Shown one piece after another: positions 34,140-41,848 of a stretch of DNA of 64,000 nucleotides. The translations under genes and the position numbers were made by a program. Each line of letters starts with the position of its first letter. The stretch's first letter is position 1. Location: the NCBI RefSeq assembly GCF_040581415.1, contig NZ_CP114014.1:4340001-4404000 (forward strand). The letters run 5' to 3'. The notes beneath the pieces were generated by a model that ran no database searches, was not told where the DNA came from, and saw nothing but the letters and a program-made list of their open reading frames with translations. The stretch comes from Paraconexibacter sp040581415 (GTDB lineage: Bacteria > Actinomycetota > Thermoleophilia > Solirubrobacterales > Solirubrobacteraceae).

Positions 34140-34155
34140 GATAACGCACGTTAAC
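34140..34155. promoter_or_regulatory. Regulon palindrome (GATAACGCACGTTAAC)
   Basis: Identical in sequence to the copy at 50039. It abuts the COX3-like start codon. The minus-strand hexamer TAGAGT (34158-34163) lies on the far side, so here the operator is downstream of the -10. Confidence 0.75.
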
Positions 34156-34244
34156 CTACTCTAGGCCACGCGGCAAGGGTCACTCTCCCGGGGAAAGAGA
34201 CTCGCGCGGACAAGAGCCGGCGCCGGCGCGTGGCCGAACGCATT

Positions 34245-34260
34245 GCGAACGGACGTTTAC
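34245..34260. promoter_or_regulatory. Regulon palindrome (GCGAACGGACGTTTAC)
   Basis: Upstream of the TetR gene at 34337. TAGGTG at 34272-34277, 11 bases after the site, could be its -10. It suggests that this TetR is itself a member of the regulon. Confidence 0.7.
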
Positions 34261-34336
34261 TTTTTTCAGCGTAGGTGCGACACTCCTCGTCCGACCGCTA
34301 CCCCGCCCCGACCTCTCAGCCGCCGGCCGACTCCTG

Positions 34337-34927
34337 TTGCCATCAGCCACGAAACAAGCCCGCAGGCCCGTCAATCGCGGCGAGCGTCTGCTCTCAGCTG
34401 CCCGGAAGCTCTTTCACGAGCGTGGGTACAGCGCCGTGAGCGTCGACGACATCGGAGCGGAGTCCGGGCTCGGCGGCGGTTCATCGCTGTACCGATACTT
34501 CTCCGGGAAGGAGGCGCTGTTGGTGGCGCTCCTCGACGAGTCGCTCGACCGATACCTGATGGCGTTGCCCAGTCCGACCGACGACCCGATGGCCGACATA
34601 CGGCTCGTCGCGACGACTCATGTCGCGATCACCATGGAGGCGCCTGATCTCGGGGGCCTCTTCGTGCGCGAGCTCCGTTCGCTGTCGAGCGAGAACGCAC
34701 GCCGGATCGAGCGCCGTTCCGGCGTGTACCTCGGCGCGTGGGTGTCGTTCCTGCGCCGCGCCTACCCTGACACGCCCGCCAGCGAGCTCGAGGCGGCCGC
34801 GAGTACCGCGATGACGACCGCCGCGGCGCTGATCCTGCTTCCCCATCCGCGCGTGAACACAGACCACGAGGCGCTCGTCGCTGACATGATCGTGGCGTCG
34901 CTCAGCGCGCTCGAACGCGCTCGCTGA
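34337..34927 (+). CDS. TetR family regulator under the regulon palindrome
   Basis: 196 aa from a TTG; no better start is seen. HTH at about residues 14-62 (GERLLSAARKLFHERGYSAV, then GSSLYRYFSGKEALL). The C-terminal domain carries VAITMEAPDLGGLFVREL and ASTAMTTAAALIL. The recognition helix differs from those of 17382 and 53485 (GGGSSLYRYF against SGPAIYRHF). A palindrome of the regulon type sits about 80 bases upstream, which would give autoregulation if this protein is the repressor. It is convergent with the flavoprotein at 34962, with 34 bases between. Confidence 0.83.
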   Translation: MPSATKQARRPVNRGERLLSAARKLFHERGYSAVSVDDIGAESGLGGGSSLYRYFSGKEALLVALLDESLDRYLMALPSPTDDPMADIRLVATTHVAITMEAPDLGGLFVRELRSLSSENARRIERRSGVYLGAWVSFLRRAYPDTPASELEAAASTAMTTAAALILLPHPRVNTDHEALVADMIVASLSALERAR

Positions 34928-34961
34928 TCGTGCGCGGGCGACTTCCCCGCCCAAGCCTCGC

Positions 34962-36293
34962 TCAGCCGGCCAGCTTGCGTAGCTCGGCGTCCAGCGCAGC
35001 CGCGGCTGCCTCGCCAGACGCGGTGGCCGCGGAGAGGTTCGGGGCTGACAGGTACTCGCCGGCGAGCACGACGGACTTGTCGTGTCGGGCGCTCCGAAAG
35101 CGGAACTCGCCCAGCCGCGCGTAGTGCCCGACCGGGCTGTATTGCTGCTCCCACCGGGTGATCTCGACGAACTGGACGGCGTCGGCCGTACCGGGCAGGA
35201 AGCTGTCGGCAGCCTCCACGGCAATCGCGGAGAGGCTGTCGTCGTGATCGTCGACATGGCGCTCACACCAGTCTGTCGTCAAGGTCGCGGTCAGGAGCCC
35301 CTTACCGGCCGGCGCGCGACCCGGTGCCTTGTTGTGGTCGAACCCGATCGCCCCCAGGAACGGGTGTTCTGAACGCGGCACCATCGCATAGGTGGTGTCC
35401 ATGCCCGCTGGAGCGGCATCCAGCGCGATGTTCGGGGTGATGATCTTGCCGGCGCGCACCATCGAGAGGTAGTCACGTCGCCACTGATCCATGTCGGGGC
35501 GCACGGAGACCGCTCTCCGCGCCGGCAGCGCGACGACGCATCCGTCCACCGATCGCACGTGCTCGCCGTCCTCCTCGCGCCACGTCACCTCTGCGCCGTC
35601 GGCGGTCTGCCGTACCTCGACGACCTCCGCGCCCAGGACGACGTCGAGCTGATCGGCAAGCCCGTCGGCGTACGCGCCCATGCCGCCGCGGAACGCCAGG
35701 AGCTTGGCGCCGGCAAAGAGCGCGAGAATGCCAAGGAACTCGACCCGCGAGACGTCGCTCGGCTCCGTGGCGAAGATGCCTCGGATCGCCGGTCCGAGAA
35801 GGTGATCGCTGACCTCACGGCTGAGGTTCCCCTCCGCCCATTCGGCGAGCGTCATGCCGTCGTACTCCCCCGCCTCGACGATGCGCGTGGTTGTCGCCTT
35901 CCGCGCCCGCAGCACCTCGGGCACCAGTCTGGCTGCGGCGACCTTCGCGCGCGGCGACAGCGCTTGGGTCCTCACAAAATCGCGGACGATGCGCTCGCCG
36001 TCGAGGCGGTGCACCTTCCCGTCGCGTACGAGTCCGAAGACGAATCCGCCCGGCACGAGCTGGTCGGAGAGGCCGGCGTCCGCAGCGATCCCCAGGAGGT
36101 TCCGGTGCGTCGTCGGGAGGAAGATCGCTCCTTTATCCAACAAGAACCCGTCGCGCCGTCGCGAGCACATCTTGCTGCCGGCCCGCAAGCTTTGCTCGAG
36201 GACCTGGACCGCGTGCCCCGCCTGCTGGAGTCGGAAGGCGGCAGCGAGCCCCGCTGGACCTCCTCCGGCAACGATGATCTGCGACCGAGCCAT
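34962..36293 (-). CDS. FAD-dependent amine-oxidase-like oxidoreductase (copy 5)
   Basis: 443 aa. FAD motif AGGGPAGLAAAFRLQQAG (GGGPAG variant) followed by EQSLRAGSKMCSRRRDGF, in which the usual R.GGR is lost (RAGSK). The C-terminal strand VVLAGEYLSAPNLSAATASG has GE instead of GD. It is closest to copy 2 in length and domain layout but more divergent, so it may bind flavin or substrate differently. It shares the palindrome at 36377 with a divergent alpha/beta hydrolase. Substrate unknown. Confidence 0.78.
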   Translation of the reverse strand: MARSQIIVAGGGPAGLAAAFRLQQAGHAVQVLEQSLRAGSKMCSRRRDGFLLDKGAIFLPTTHRNLLGIAADAGLSDQLVPGGFVFGLVRDGKVHRLDGERIVRDFVRTQALSPRAKVAAARLVPEVLRARKATTTRIVEAGEYDGMTLAEWAEGNLSREVSDHLLGPAIRGIFATEPSDVSRVEFLGILALFAGAKLLAFRGGMGAYADGLADQLDVVLGAEVVEVRQTADGAEVTWREEDGEHVRSVDGCVVALPARRAVSVRPDMDQWRRDYLSMVRAGKIITPNIALDAAPAGMDTTYAMVPRSEHPFLGAIGFDHNKAPGRAPAGKGLLTATLTTDWCERHVDDHDDSLSAIAVEAADSFLPGTADAVQFVEITRWEQQYSPVGHYARLGEFRFRSARHDKSVVLAGEYLSAPNLSAATASGEAAAAALDAELRKLAG

Positions 36294-36376
36294 GTGTGAC
36301 GACCTCCCGGTGAGCGAGTTGCGCGACGCCCTGGTCTCCTCACTCCAGCGGCCGAGAGCGAGACGCTACCACAATT

Positions 36377-36392
36377 GCTAACGGACGTTAAC
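36377..36392. promoter_or_regulatory. Regulon palindrome, bidirectional (GCTAACGGACGTTAAC)
   Basis: Plus side: TAGGCT at 36399-36404, six bases after the site, with the hydrolase ATG eight bases later. Minus side: TAGCGT (36363-36368), eight bases from the site, for the flavoprotein at 36293. One operator can close both promoters. Confidence 0.8.
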
Positions 36393-36412
36393 TTTGGATA
36401 GGCTTGTGGTTG

Positions 36413-37216
36413 ATGCCACTCATTGCGGTCGAACCCAGAGTCGAGATCTACGCGCAGGACATCGGAGACGGGCCTCCTGTGGTTCTGCTTCACGGCTGGG
36501 CATTCGATCACCGGATCTGGGACCGACAGGTCGGCGCGCTCGCGGACGCCGGCCACCGGGTGGTCTGTGTCGACCTTCGAGGTCATGGCCGGTCTGACCG
36601 CCCGTATGGGGACTACTCGGTCGAGCGCCTCGGACAAGACGTCGTCGCGGTGCTCGACACACTGGAGCTGGAGGACGTGACGCTGGTCGGCTGGTCGCTC
36701 GGCGGATTGACGGCGTTCCGGGTGGCAACGACGTCGTCGTCACGTCTCAGGCGGCTCGTCCTTGTCGCGTCGAACGGCGTCGCGACGACCAGGAAGCCCA
36801 CGTTCCCTTTCGGCGCCCCTGCCGAAGCTCACGAAGAGTTCGTCATCACTCGCGAAAAGGCGGACCGCCTTGAGTCACGCCGCAGCCTCATCGCCGGCGC
36901 ATTCGCCCAGCAACCGACGGAGGCCCTCATCGCTCGAGTCCTCGAGCTGACCCTTGCCACGCCATCGTGGGCCGGCGCGGCGACCCTGAGCACGTTGATG
37001 CAGACGGACCAGGTCGCAGGCCTCGCCGACCTTCGCGTGCCAGTGGCCCAGATCGTAGGCGAGAAGGACCCGATCTTCTCGCATCGAGCTGGCGCGTGGC
37101 TCGCCGAACAGATTCCTGACCTGCACCGCATCACCCTCGACGGATGCGGTCACTACCCGATGATCGAGGCACCGGATGCATTCGATGCGGCGTTGCTGAA
37201 GTCCGCGTCGCTGTAG
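36413..37216 (+). CDS. Alpha/beta hydrolase (haloperoxidase/esterase type)
   Basis: 267 aa from the ATG at 36413; a TTG nine bases earlier overlaps the -10. Oxyanion motif LLHGWAFDHRIWDRQ, nucleophile elbow VGWSLGGLTAF (Ser at about residue 98), acid in VGEKDPIFS and catalytic His in DGCGHYPMIE. The fold is that of perhydrolases, esterases and C-C hydrolases. The position beside a flavoprotein under one operator suggests ester, lactone or C-C bond hydrolysis in the same pathway. The probable leader is only eight bases or absent. Confidence 0.85.
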   Translation: MPLIAVEPRVEIYAQDIGDGPPVVLLHGWAFDHRIWDRQVGALADAGHRVVCVDLRGHGRSDRPYGDYSVERLGQDVVAVLDTLELEDVTLVGWSLGGLTAFRVATTSSSRLRRLVLVASNGVATTRKPTFPFGAPAEAHEEFVITREKADRLESRRSLIAGAFAQQPTEALIARVLELTLATPSWAGAATLSTLMQTDQVAGLADLRVPVAQIVGEKDPIFSHRAGAWLAEQIPDLHRITLDGCGHYPMIEAPDAFDAALLKSASL

Positions 37217-37238
37217 CGGGTTCCCCAGCGACACGCGT

Positions 37239-37276
37239 GGGCCGGGATGAGAAAAGAGAGGGAGTCATCCCGGCCC
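37239..37276. terminator. Strong 12-bp hairpin after the hydrolase gene
   Basis: Arms GGGCCGGGATGA (37239-37250) and TCATCCCGGCCC (37265-37276) are exact complements with a 14-base loop. It starts 23 bases after the stop at 37216. No T-run follows. It is the main feature of the 222-base gap 37217-37438. Confidence 0.5.
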
Positions 37277-37349
37277 GCGTCGACGCGTCATGCACGACAC
37301 ATCGCTCATGCGTGCGCTTGAGTTCCGACGTCACCAGACTATCAGATGA

Positions 37350-37365
37350 GTGAACGTTCGTTATC
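37350..37365. promoter_or_regulatory. Regulon palindrome (GTGAACGTTCGTTATC)
   Basis: 75 bases upstream of the gene at 37439. A TAGTCT hexamer lies eight bases away on the minus strand (37336-37341), which would point antisense into the hydrolase gene; no minus-strand gene is there. Confidence 0.65.
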
Positions 37366-37438
37366 TTTGGACCCCGCGCAGCGCAGGTTCGCCTCGTCGA
37401 CCCCCACTCTTCTGCGCGCCGAACAGCGCTAGGTTCCA

Positions 37439-37972
37439 ATGCTCACACCGGCACGTACCGAGATCCAAGAGTCGGGCGCCCCGACCGCGACCAACAATCG
37501 CTATCGCCGTCCCGTCGTCGTGTTGACCCCGGGTTGCGACGCCGACGAGGCCATCGACGTCGCCCTGGCGCTAGCCGAGGAGGACGCAGCGCTCCTCTTC
37601 CTGTGGCTCTGGCCGGCGCCGCGGCCGTGGCTGCTCGGTGCGGGCCCTGCTTACGTCGAAGCCGGCCGCAGTGGTGGTGTCGCGGGCCTCAACGCCGCAC
37701 TGCGTCACGTTCACCCGATTGCTGCGGCGACCGACATGCGCTCCGATGCTGTCGACCTCAGCGAACTCCTCCGCGACCACGACCCCGACGCCGTCCTCGT
37801 CGCGCCAGATCCCCCGCGCAGACGATGGCTTCGCCGCACGACGCGAGCCGAGTGCCGCCGCATCGCGACGATGACCGCCGCGCCGGTACGCGCACTCGAT
37901 CCAGCCGCTGACCTTCGCGGGCCCCCCAAGGTCGGTCCACCGTCACCCGCTGACGGCAACCACCCACGGTAA
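37439..37972 (+). CDS. Hypothetical protein, possibly universal-stress-protein-like
   Basis: 177 aa. It opens with a beta strand after a short leader (RRPVVVLTPGCDADEAIDVALALAEEDAALLFLWLW), then a second half (RSDAVDLSELLRDHDPDAVLVAPDP, then CRRIATMTAAPVRALDP) that resembles the alpha/beta pattern of universal stress proteins. The ATP-binding G-2x-G-9x-G(S/T) motif is not present. The C-terminal 25 residues are Pro-rich. No clear ribosome-binding site is seen. It is preceded by a regulon palindrome and by the hairpin that ends the hydrolase unit. Function unknown. Confidence 0.6.
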   Translation: MLTPARTEIQESGAPTATNNRYRRPVVVLTPGCDADEAIDVALALAEEDAALLFLWLWPAPRPWLLGAGPAYVEAGRSGGVAGLNAALRHVHPIAAATDMRSDAVDLSELLRDHDPDAVLVAPDPPRRRWLRRTTRAECRRIATMTAAPVRALDPAADLRGPPKVGPPSPADGNHPR

Positions 37973-38009
37973 CGGGCTTCGACGCACTTCAGGAGCCCTC
38001 CACCATGGA

Positions 38010-38025
38010 GTTAACGGACGTTAGC
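38010..38025. promoter_or_regulatory. Regulon palindrome (GTTAACGGACGTTAGC)
   Basis: TAGGGT at 38034-38039 begins eight bases after the site. The left half TTAACG is 17 bases from that -10 and can serve as the -35, so the operator overlaps the core promoter of the acyl-CoA dehydrogenase gene. Confidence 0.8.
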
Positions 38026-38068
38026 TTTTGCGATAGGGTGGGCTGGTCCCCAACCGAGGTATCACGAC

Positions 38069-39250
38069 GTGACCGACCAGATCGTTGGCCAGCAAGACCA
38101 GCTGGAGCTCGACCACAGCACGAAGATGATGATCGAGACGGTGCGCGACTTCGCGAAGGCCCGCGTCGCTCCCGGCGTGATCGAGCGCGACCGCGAGGAG
38201 CGGTTTGACCGCGACCTCGTCAAGGAGCTGGGCGCCCTGGACCTGCTGGGGGGAATCGTTCCCTCCGAGTACGGCGGCACCGGGCTCAGCCATGTCGCGT
38301 TCTCCGCTCTGCTCCAGGAGATGTCACGCACCGATCACCTGATGGGCTTGGTCATGTCGTTCCCGAGCGGCCTCGCGGGATCGGGCCTGCTGAACTTCGG
38401 CACCGAGGAGCAGAAGCAGGAGTATCTCCCTGGTCTGTGCTCCGGCGACATCATGTTCTCGGCAGCGGTCACCGAGCCCGCGTCGGGCACGGGGGTCGCC
38501 GACATGCAGACCATCTGCCGGCGGGACGGCGACGAGTACGTGATCGACGGCGCCAAGACCTGGATCAGCCTGATCGACGTCTGCGACTACGTACTGACCT
38601 TCGCCACGCTGGATCGCAGCGGCGGCCGGAACGCGGTGTGCGCGTTCCTCGTCCCGCGCGACGCTCCGGGGTTGACTCTCCGGCCGTTCAAGAACAAGCT
38701 GGGGTTCCGTGGCGTGGCTTCTGGCGAAGTCTTCCTCGAGGAGGTTCGCGTCCCGGCGGCCAACCGCGTCGGTGAAGAGGGCCAGGGGTACGGCGTGGCG
38801 ATGTCCGCCGTCGAGACCGGGCGCCTTGGCGTTGCGTCCCGGGCCCTCGGCATCGCCCAGGACTGCCTCGACCGCTCGGTTGCGTACAGCCGCGAGCGTC
38901 TGGTCTCAGGTCAAGAGATCGGCCGCTTCCAACTGGTGCAGTCGATGATCGCCGACATGGTGATCGGCCTCGAGGGAGCGCGCGCGATGACATACGACTA
39001 CGCCCTCAAGCGTGACGCCGGCGACCGGGCGCGGCGTGAGGCGTCCCTCGCGAAGATGCACGCCAGCGATGTCTCGATGATGGCGGCGACACACGCGGTG
39101 CAGATCCACGGCGCGTTTGGCACCCACGAGGAGTACCACGTCGCGCGCCACTTCCGGGACGCGAAGGTCCTGCAGATCGTCGAAGGGCAGAACCAGCTGC
39201 ACCGCGGGATGGTCGCCGAGTACGCGCTCGGCTACCGCGGCGGGCGTTAG
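38069..39250 (+). CDS. Acyl-CoA dehydrogenase (ACAD 1)
   Basis: 393 aa, starting from GTG. N-terminal helical domain, then the FAD/substrate loop (MFSAAVTEPASGTGVADMQT, then GAKTWISLIDVCDYVL) and C-terminal helices with QIHGAFGTHEEYHVARHF. The late motif is LQIVEGQNQLHRGMVAE, where the EGQNQ Glu is at the usual catalytic-base position. A complete, active-looking homotetrameric enzyme forming the trans-2-enoyl-CoA. It stands alone under its palindrome (38010). Its terminator hairpin lies at 39257-39291, inside the convergent hydrolase gene. Chain specificity is unknown; similar sequences act on branched or cyclic acyl-CoAs. Confidence 0.9.
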   Translation: MTDQIVGQQDQLELDHSTKMMIETVRDFAKARVAPGVIERDREERFDRDLVKELGALDLLGGIVPSEYGGTGLSHVAFSALLQEMSRTDHLMGLVMSFPSGLAGSGLLNFGTEEQKQEYLPGLCSGDIMFSAAVTEPASGTGVADMQTICRRDGDEYVIDGAKTWISLIDVCDYVLTFATLDRSGGRNAVCAFLVPRDAPGLTLRPFKNKLGFRGVASGEVFLEEVRVPAANRVGEEGQGYGVAMSAVETGRLGVASRALGIAQDCLDRSVAYSRERLVSGQEIGRFQLVQSMIADMVIGLEGARAMTYDYALKRDAGDRARREASLAKMHASDVSMMAATHAVQIHGAFGTHEEYHVARHFRDAKVLQIVEGQNQLHRGMVAEYALGYRGGR

Positions 39251-40149
39251 CCACGTGAGCTTGAGGCGGCGCGCGGCGCCGCCTCAAGCTCGCTGGCGAA
39301 TCCGACGAGCGCGGAGTTGAACCCGGCGGGGCGCTCGAACATCGGGCAGTGGCCGCATCGCTCGAGGACCATCAGGCGAGCATCGGGCAGTGACGCCGCC
39401 AGGGCTTCGGCTTGCGCGACCGGCAGGATGCGGTCGTTCGCCCCCCAGACCAGCAGTGTCGGACCCTCCAGGCGGTCGGCGCCGCTGTCCGCCGCCGCAT
39501 GTGCGCCGGCGACGAGAGCGTCAGAAAATCCCGGGGTGGCCATGAGCGGGACGATCTCGCGAGCCAGTTGCCCTGAGAGTCCGGCAGTGTCATAGAGCCC
39601 GAGGCGGAACACCAAGCGGCGGAGCCGGGGGCGCCGCGCGACAGCCCGCAGCGCAGCTGGGCTGAAGAGCCCGTTGAACGCCTGGAAGCCTCGTACGATC
39701 AGCGCGAGCCGCCGCTCGCTGAGCGCGATGCCGCCCGCGCAGGCGAGGACCAGACCCGCCACCCGCTCCGGGGCGCCGAGCGCGAGCCGGATGGTCGCAA
39801 GCCCGCCCATCGAGTGGCCGACGACGATGACCGGCGGGAGAGCCAGGGCATCGATCAAGGCGAGTAGCGTCGCTGAGTGGGCGTCGAACGTCGCGCCGGG
39901 CGCGAGCACGTCCGACCCGCCGAACCCCGGCAGGTCGACGGCCACCACTCGGTGTCCGGCACCGGCGAGCGCCGGGATGTTCTCGAGCCAGGTCTGCCAG
40001 CTTCCGCCGAGACCGTGCACGAGGAGGAACGGGGGACCCGACCCGTAGTCGACGTAGCGCACGGACCGGTCGAGCACGCGTATGTCATGCACGTGCTCCG
40101 ACCAGTCGATGTCCGTCCACCGGGGGAGGTGACCCGTTGCCTGGCTCAT
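39247..40149 (-). CDS. Alpha/beta hydrolase (MhpC-like)
   Basis: 300 aa. Oxyanion region LLVHGLGGSWQTW, nucleophile elbow VVGHSMGGLATI (Ser at about residue 115), acid in WGANDRILPVAQ and His in ERCGHCPMFERP. It starts four bases after the aldehyde dehydrogenase stop, so the pair is one unit from 41731. Its last codons run through the 15-bp hairpin at 39257-39291, and its TAA overlaps the end of the convergent acyl-CoA dehydrogenase gene. Likely an esterase or C-C hydrolase releasing an aldehyde or acid for its partner. Confidence 0.85.
   Translation of the reverse strand: MSQATGHLPRWTDIDWSEHVHDIRVLDRSVRYVDYGSGPPFLLVHGLGGSWQTWLENIPALAGAGHRVVAVDLPGFGGSDVLAPGATFDAHSATLLALIDALALPPVIVVGHSMGGLATIRLALGAPERVAGLVLACAGGIALSERRLALIVRGFQAFNGLFSPAALRAVARRPRLRRLVFRLGLYDTAGLSGQLAREIVPLMATPGFSDALVAGAHAAADSGADRLEGPTLLVWGANDRILPVAQAEALAASLPDARLMVLERCGHCPMFERPAGFNSALVGFASELEAAPRAASSSRG
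39257..39291. terminator. Perfect 15-bp hairpin at the convergent junction
   Basis: Arms GAGCTTGAGGCGGCG (39257-39271) and CGCCGCCTCAAGCTC (39277-39291) with a 5-base loop. It begins six bases after the plus-strand stop and overlaps the last codons of the minus-strand hydrolase. No T-run. It probably ends the plus-strand transcript and may act on both. Confidence 0.6.
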
Positions 40150-40153
40150 GAAA

Positions 40154-41731
40154 TCAGCGCTTGGGTTTGAGCCCCAGGCGGCGTCGCCAGTCGCGCATGC
40201 CGAGGAGGCGAACGGCCCGGTCCGTCGACTTGTTCTTTCGCCTGGAGTGCGGGTACCAGTGCACTTCGGTCTTCAGATCGACCCGCTCGGCCACGAACGC
40301 CTGCTGCCGGCAGAACTTCAGGACGCCGTTCGGGCCCCCGAAACGGTGGCCGATCCCGGACTCCTTCCAACCTCCCATCGGGAGTGGGAACTGGAAGACG
40401 TTCGCGAGCGCGTTGTTGATGCTCACGCCGCCGGTGAGGAACTCGCGACTGAGTCGATCCGCGCGATCGGCGTCAGCGGTCCAGATGCTCCCACCGAGAC
40501 CGTACGGGGAGTCGTTCGCCAAGCGCATCGCTTCGATCTCGTCGGCGACCTTCATGACCGGTAGCGTCGGCCCGAACGTCTCTTCGCGCATGCAGACCAT
40601 GCTGTGGTCGACGTCCACGAGGACCGTCGGCGGGTAGAACAGCCCGTGCGCGGCGCGTTTGCCGCCGGTGAGTGCCTTCGCGCCCTTGGCGATGGCGTCG
40701 TCGACGTGGCGCTCCACGAGCTCAAGCTGGGCTTCGGTCGCCATCGCGCCGAGGTCCGCCTGGTACGCCCCTACCGGGTCCATCCCCTGCCGAAGCCTCT
40801 TCACGCCGGCGGTGAGCTTGCTGACGAACTCGTCGTAGATCGGTGCCTCGACGTAGATCCGCTCGATGGCGATGCACGACTGACCTGCGTTGAACATCCC
40901 GCCCCAGATCGCACCGCCGACAGCGCGGTCGACGTCGGCGTCTGCGAGCACGACCATCGCGTCCTTGCCGCCCAGTTCGAGGCTGCACGGGATCAGGCGC
41001 TCCGCCGCACGGATGCCGATCTTCTTGCCGGTCTTCGTCGAGCCTGTGAACTGGATCATGTCGACCGCGTCGACCACGGCCGCGCCGGTTCCTCCGAGGC
41101 CCGTGGCGCACCCGAGGACTGGCGGCGCGCCGATCTCCTCGTTCCAGCCGCGCACGACCTCGGTCCATGCGAGCGGGGTGACCTCCGACGGCTTGGTCAG
41201 CACCGCGGCGCCGGCCATCAGCGCGCCCGGGACATCCATCAGCGGCATCCCGAGCGGGTAGTTCCAGGGGAAGATCATCCCGACCAGCGGGTACGGCTTG
41301 TAGTGGACCTCGAGACGTTTGGTGAGGGACGCCGGCCCATGGGGCCGCAGGCTCTTGTCGGCGAGGAACGCCGCGCCGTTCTTCGCGTAGTAGTTGATGA
41401 CCTCGACGGCGACCATGATCTCGATGCCGGTGTCGCCCCAGGACTTGCCTGACTCCGACTGTACGAGCTCGAGCAAGCGACGCTCGTTGTCCATGATCCA
41501 GTCCAGCCACTTGTACAGGTAGGTCGCGCGGCCGTCCGGGCCAAGGGCCTCCCAGGCGGGCTGAGCGGCGCGGAGGTCAGCGGCGAGCGCCGTGACCTCG
41601 GACGCGGCCATGTTGGGCAGACTCCCCGCAACGGCGCCGTTCGCGGGGCAGAGGATGTCAAACGTCTTCCCGGCTGCCCTTCCGTCGGGTGAGCTGTCGT
41701 GAATGCTGTCCGGGCCGGATGAAACTGCCAT
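40154..41731 (-). CDS. Aldehyde dehydrogenase (NAD(P)-dependent, class 3-like)
   Basis: 525 aa; the ATG at 41731 has GGAGAGAG upstream. Cofactor/oxyanion segment IFPWNYPLGMP, the Glu motif LELGGKDAMVV (Glu252) and the catalytic cysteine in NAGQSCIAIERIYV (Cys286). The C-terminus is basic (SRRKNKSTDRAV) and longer than usual. It converts an aldehyde to the acid, which the acyl-CoA synthetases could then activate. It is co-transcribed with the hydrolase at 39247 under the palindrome at 41782. All catalytic residues are in place. The aldehyde cannot be named. Confidence 0.9.
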   Translation of the reverse strand: MAVSSGPDSIHDSSPDGRAAGKTFDILCPANGAVAGSLPNMAASEVTALAADLRAAQPAWEALGPDGRATYLYKWLDWIMDNERRLLELVQSESGKSWGDTGIEIMVAVEVINYYAKNGAAFLADKSLRPHGPASLTKRLEVHYKPYPLVGMIFPWNYPLGMPLMDVPGALMAGAAVLTKPSEVTPLAWTEVVRGWNEEIGAPPVLGCATGLGGTGAAVVDAVDMIQFTGSTKTGKKIGIRAAERLIPCSLELGGKDAMVVLADADVDRAVGGAIWGGMFNAGQSCIAIERIYVEAPIYDEFVSKLTAGVKRLRQGMDPVGAYQADLGAMATEAQLELVERHVDDAIAKGAKALTGGKRAAHGLFYPPTVLVDVDHSMVCMREETFGPTLPVMKVADEIEAMRLANDSPYGLGGSIWTADADRADRLSREFLTGGVSINNALANVFQFPLPMGGWKESGIGHRFGGPNGVLKFCRQQAFVAERVDLKTEVHWYPHSRRKNKSTDRAVRLLGMRDWRRRLGLKPKR

Positions 41732-41781
41732 GGTTCGCTCTCTCCTGTCAGCGTGGTCGGCGCGTACGCGCCACCGAGGAC

Positions 41782-41797
41782 GATAACTGTCGTTAAC
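41782..41797. promoter_or_regulatory. Regulon palindrome (GATAACTGTCGTTAAC)
   Basis: One core mismatch in the left half. 51 bases upstream of the aldehyde dehydrogenase; no clear -10 at the usual distance. The rest of the 117-base gap holds nothing else recognisable. Confidence 0.7.
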
Positions 41798-41848
41798 TAC
41801 GTGTCGCGGGAGGCAGCCGCTCGGCTTGCCATTCGTCTGCGGATTGGG

